DNA from: Methanosarcinales archaeon
GTDB taxonomy: Archaea; Halobacteriota; Syntropharchaeia; Alkanophagales; Methanospirareceae
Assembly (NCBI GenBank): GCA_025464645.1
Contig: JAODGF010000044.1
Span: 1 to 6,767, forward strand
Direction: 5' to 3'
DNA length: 6,767 nt
The translations under genes were made by a program, and so were the position numbers. Below are positions 5,214-6,767 of the stretch, piece by piece (positions within the stretch are counted from its first letter, which is position 1; each line of letters starts with the position of its first letter). The notes beneath the pieces are model-generated. The model ran no database searches. It was not told the origin of the DNA and saw nothing but the letters and a program-made list of their open reading frames with translations.

Positions 5214-6722
5214 GTGGACATCCCATTAAAAAAAATAAGGGAAGATGTATGGGAAGTACCGCAGTCGTATAAAGACTACATGAGGGTACCAGCGAGGATA
5301 TATGCGGCTGAAGGACTGTTAGAGAAGATGAAGAGTGACCTCACGCTGCAGCAAACAATCAACGTCGCTTCGCTTCCCGGTATAGAGAAATACTCGATGG
5401 TTATGCCTGATGGGCACCAGGGCTATGGATTTCCTATTGGAGGCGTAGCAGCTACGGACTTCGAGGAAGGCGTTATATCCCCCGGTGGTGTTGGGTACGA
5501 CATCAACTGTGGGGTAAGACTCATCCGAACTAATCTAAAGGAGGAAGATGTCAGACCTCATCTGTCAGAGATATTGGAGGGTTTATTTGAATACATTCCC
5601 GCAGGGCTTGGGCTGTCAGGGAAAGTGAGTTTATCGTATAGGCAGTTAGATGAAGTGCTGAGGGGCGGTTCGGAATGGTGCATTGAGAACGGCTATGGCT
5701 GGAGGGAAGACATAGAGAGGACAGAAGAGGGTGGCAGATTAAAAGCTGCGAATCCCGAGAAGATAGATGAAAAATCAAAGAAGCGGGGTGCTCCGCAATT
5801 AGGTACGCTTGGCTCTGGAAATCATTTCCTGGAACTGGAAGTAGTAGATGATATTTTTGATGAACAACTTGCAAAGGCGTATGGGATAGAAGAGAAGGGG
5901 CAGGTGACTGTTTTAATTCATACCGGTGGCAGAGGTTTCTCGCACGGCGTTTGCACCTACTACTTGAGAAAATTCGAACGAGAGATGAGCAAGGATGGAA
6001 CGTTATCAAAAATACTCGGTTTAGAACGTGAGTTGGCTTGCGCTTATTTGAACTCACGCACGGGCATGGATTATTTTGAGGCGATGTGCTCGTGTGCGAA
6101 TTACGCTTTTGCAAACAGACAACTGGCAACACATTGGGTAAGAAAAGTGTTTGAAGACGTGCTTCGACGCCCAGCAGAGGATATGGAGATAAGGCTGGTG
6201 TATGACATCGCACATAACATAGCGAAAGAGGAGGAGCATGTGGTGGATGGGAAGAGAAAGAAGTTGTGTGTACACCGGAAAGGAGCGACGAGGGCGTTTC
6301 CTGCGGGTGATGAACGATTGCCTCCTGTTTATAGAAATATAGGTCAGCCGGTGTTGATTCCAGGTTCGATGGGCACGCGCAGTTTTTTAGCCGTGGGTAC
6401 TGAAGTAGCAAAGCGCGAGACTTTTGGCAGCTGTGCTCATGGCTCCGGCAGGGAGATGAGTAGGACGGCGGCGATGAGGAAATACAGAGGAATTGAAGTG
6501 AGAGAAGAATTAGCGAAGCGGAATATAATAGTTAAAGCACGAGAACGAAGTAAAAGAGATGTGAGGAGGAAGAGAGGGATCCCGTTTGATAAATATGGGG
6601 AGCTGGCAGAAGAAGTTGCGGCTGCTTATAAAGACCCCGAGGTGGTGGTTCGGAGTTGTGAAGTGTCGGGGATAGCGAAGCGAGTAGCGGCTTTTAGAGC
6701 CATCGGCGTTATAAAGGGGTAA
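5214..6722 (+). CDS. rtcB: RNA-splicing ligase RtcB (tRNA-splicing ligase, 3'-phosphate/5'-OH joining)
   Basis: GTP- and Mn-dependent ligase that joins tRNA halves after intron removal, using a 2',3'-cyclic phosphate (through the 3'-phosphate) and a 5'-OH end; in archaea it works with the activator Archease. The 502-residue product keeps the active-site residues: D96 and C99 in GYDINCGVRL, N203-H204 in GSGNHF, H236 in HTGGRG, H334 in YDIAHN, and H409 in AHGSGR, the expected His-GMP residue. HRKGATRAFPAG (354-365) and IPGSMGTRSFLAVG (382-395) are also typical. These align with D95, C98, N202, H203, H234, H329 and H404 as I recall them for Pyrococcus RtcB. Many archaeal rtcB genes carry an intein; this one does not. 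Compared with the roughly 481-residue Pyrococcus enzyme, the extra length appears to lie in a basic segment near 440-460 (ARERSKRDVRRKRG). No Archease gene is visible in the window. Confidence 0.97.
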   Translation: MDIPLKKIREDVWEVPQSYKDYMRVPARIYAAEGLLEKMKSDLTLQQTINVASLPGIEKYSMVMPDGHQGYGFPIGGVAATDFEEGVISPGGVGYDINCGVRLIRTNLKEEDVRPHLSEILEGLFEYIPAGLGLSGKVSLSYRQLDEVLRGGSEWCIENGYGWREDIERTEEGGRLKAANPEKIDEKSKKRGAPQLGTLGSGNHFLELEVVDDIFDEQLAKAYGIEEKGQVTVLIHTGGRGFSHGVCTYYLRKFEREMSKDGTLSKILGLERELACAYLNSRTGMDYFEAMCSCANYAFANRQLATHWVRKVFEDVLRRPAEDMEIRLVYDIAHNIAKEEEHVVDGKRKKLCVHRKGATRAFPAGDERLPPVYRNIGQPVLIPGSMGTRSFLAVGTEVAKRETFGSCAHGSGREMSRTAAMRKYRGIEVREELAKRNIIVKARERSKRDVRRKRGIPFDKYGELAEEVAAAYKDPEVVVRSCEVSGIAKRVAAFRAIGVIKG

Positions 6723-6767
6723 ATCCTAATTTCTAAATCCTAAACAAATCCAAAATCACAATATCAA
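6721..6767. repeat. AT-rich degenerate short repeats after rtcB, running off the right edge
   Basis: AAATCCTAA occurs at 6721-6729 and 6735-6743 (14-bp offset), with a related AAATCCAAA at 6746-6754 and then similar AATCACAATATC-like sequence. The first copy includes the rtcB stop codon. No T-run terminator or stem-loop is seen in these 45 bp. The stretch is too short to tell whether it is the edge of a longer array. Confidence 0.5.

Noticed and set aside
5551..6411. 286-codon open frame on the minus strand inside rtcB
   Set aside because: It lies wholly antisense to a strongly conserved RtcB, its product is rich in Ser, Pro, His and Leu with no recognisable domain, and no ribosome binding site is evident. 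It is best explained by codon bias of the real gene.

Overview
The window looks archaeal. It carries an EF-1A-type elongation factor, a prefoldin beta subunit, an uninterrupted RtcB tRNA ligase and a CxxC-type DUF89 protein. The intergenic regions contain TATA-like elements rather than bacterial -35/-10 boxes. Domain 1 and 2 signatures of the elongation factor (GHIDHGKST, RGITID, GDNIGWNVRG, VFHCHT) resemble those I recall for Methanosarcina-type euryarchaea. An acyl-CoA dehydrogenase beside these genes is unusual for a classical methanogen. It would fit an archaeon that can beta-oxidise acyl-CoAs, such as Archaeoglobi or the Syntrophoarchaeia/ANME-1 neighbourhood. That placement is inference.

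Layout from left to right. The 5' part of the EF-1A gene (minus strand, about 349 codons) runs off the left edge. It is divergent from a DUF89 gene across a 97-bp promoter region that holds two adjoining DNA dyads. DUF89 (301 aa) is followed after 22 bp by an acyl-CoA dehydrogenase gene (400 aa), probably in one transcript. The dehydrogenase gene overlaps tail to tail by 12 bp with a minus-strand purD gene (469 aa), and an 8-bp tandem repeat sits on the junction and supplies both stop codons. purD is divergent from the prefoldin beta gene (123 aa) across only 53 bp. A 114-bp spacer then leads to rtcB (502 aa, GTG start, strong Shine-Dalgarno). The last 45 bp are an AT-rich stretch of degenerate AAATCCTAA-type repeats.

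The genes are mostly housekeeping: translation elongation, purine synthesis, protein folding and tRNA splicing. The less ordinary part is the DUF89/acyl-CoA dehydrogenase pair, which may link metabolite repair to CoA-thioester metabolism. No CRISPR array, insertion sequence, tRNA or rRNA gene, or mobile element was found, and no gap between genes exceeds 114 bp. I see no clearly new multi-gene system. The items most worth checking are the promoter dyads, the stop-codon repeat, the IVD-like active site of the dehydrogenase and the degenerate N-terminal loop of PurD.
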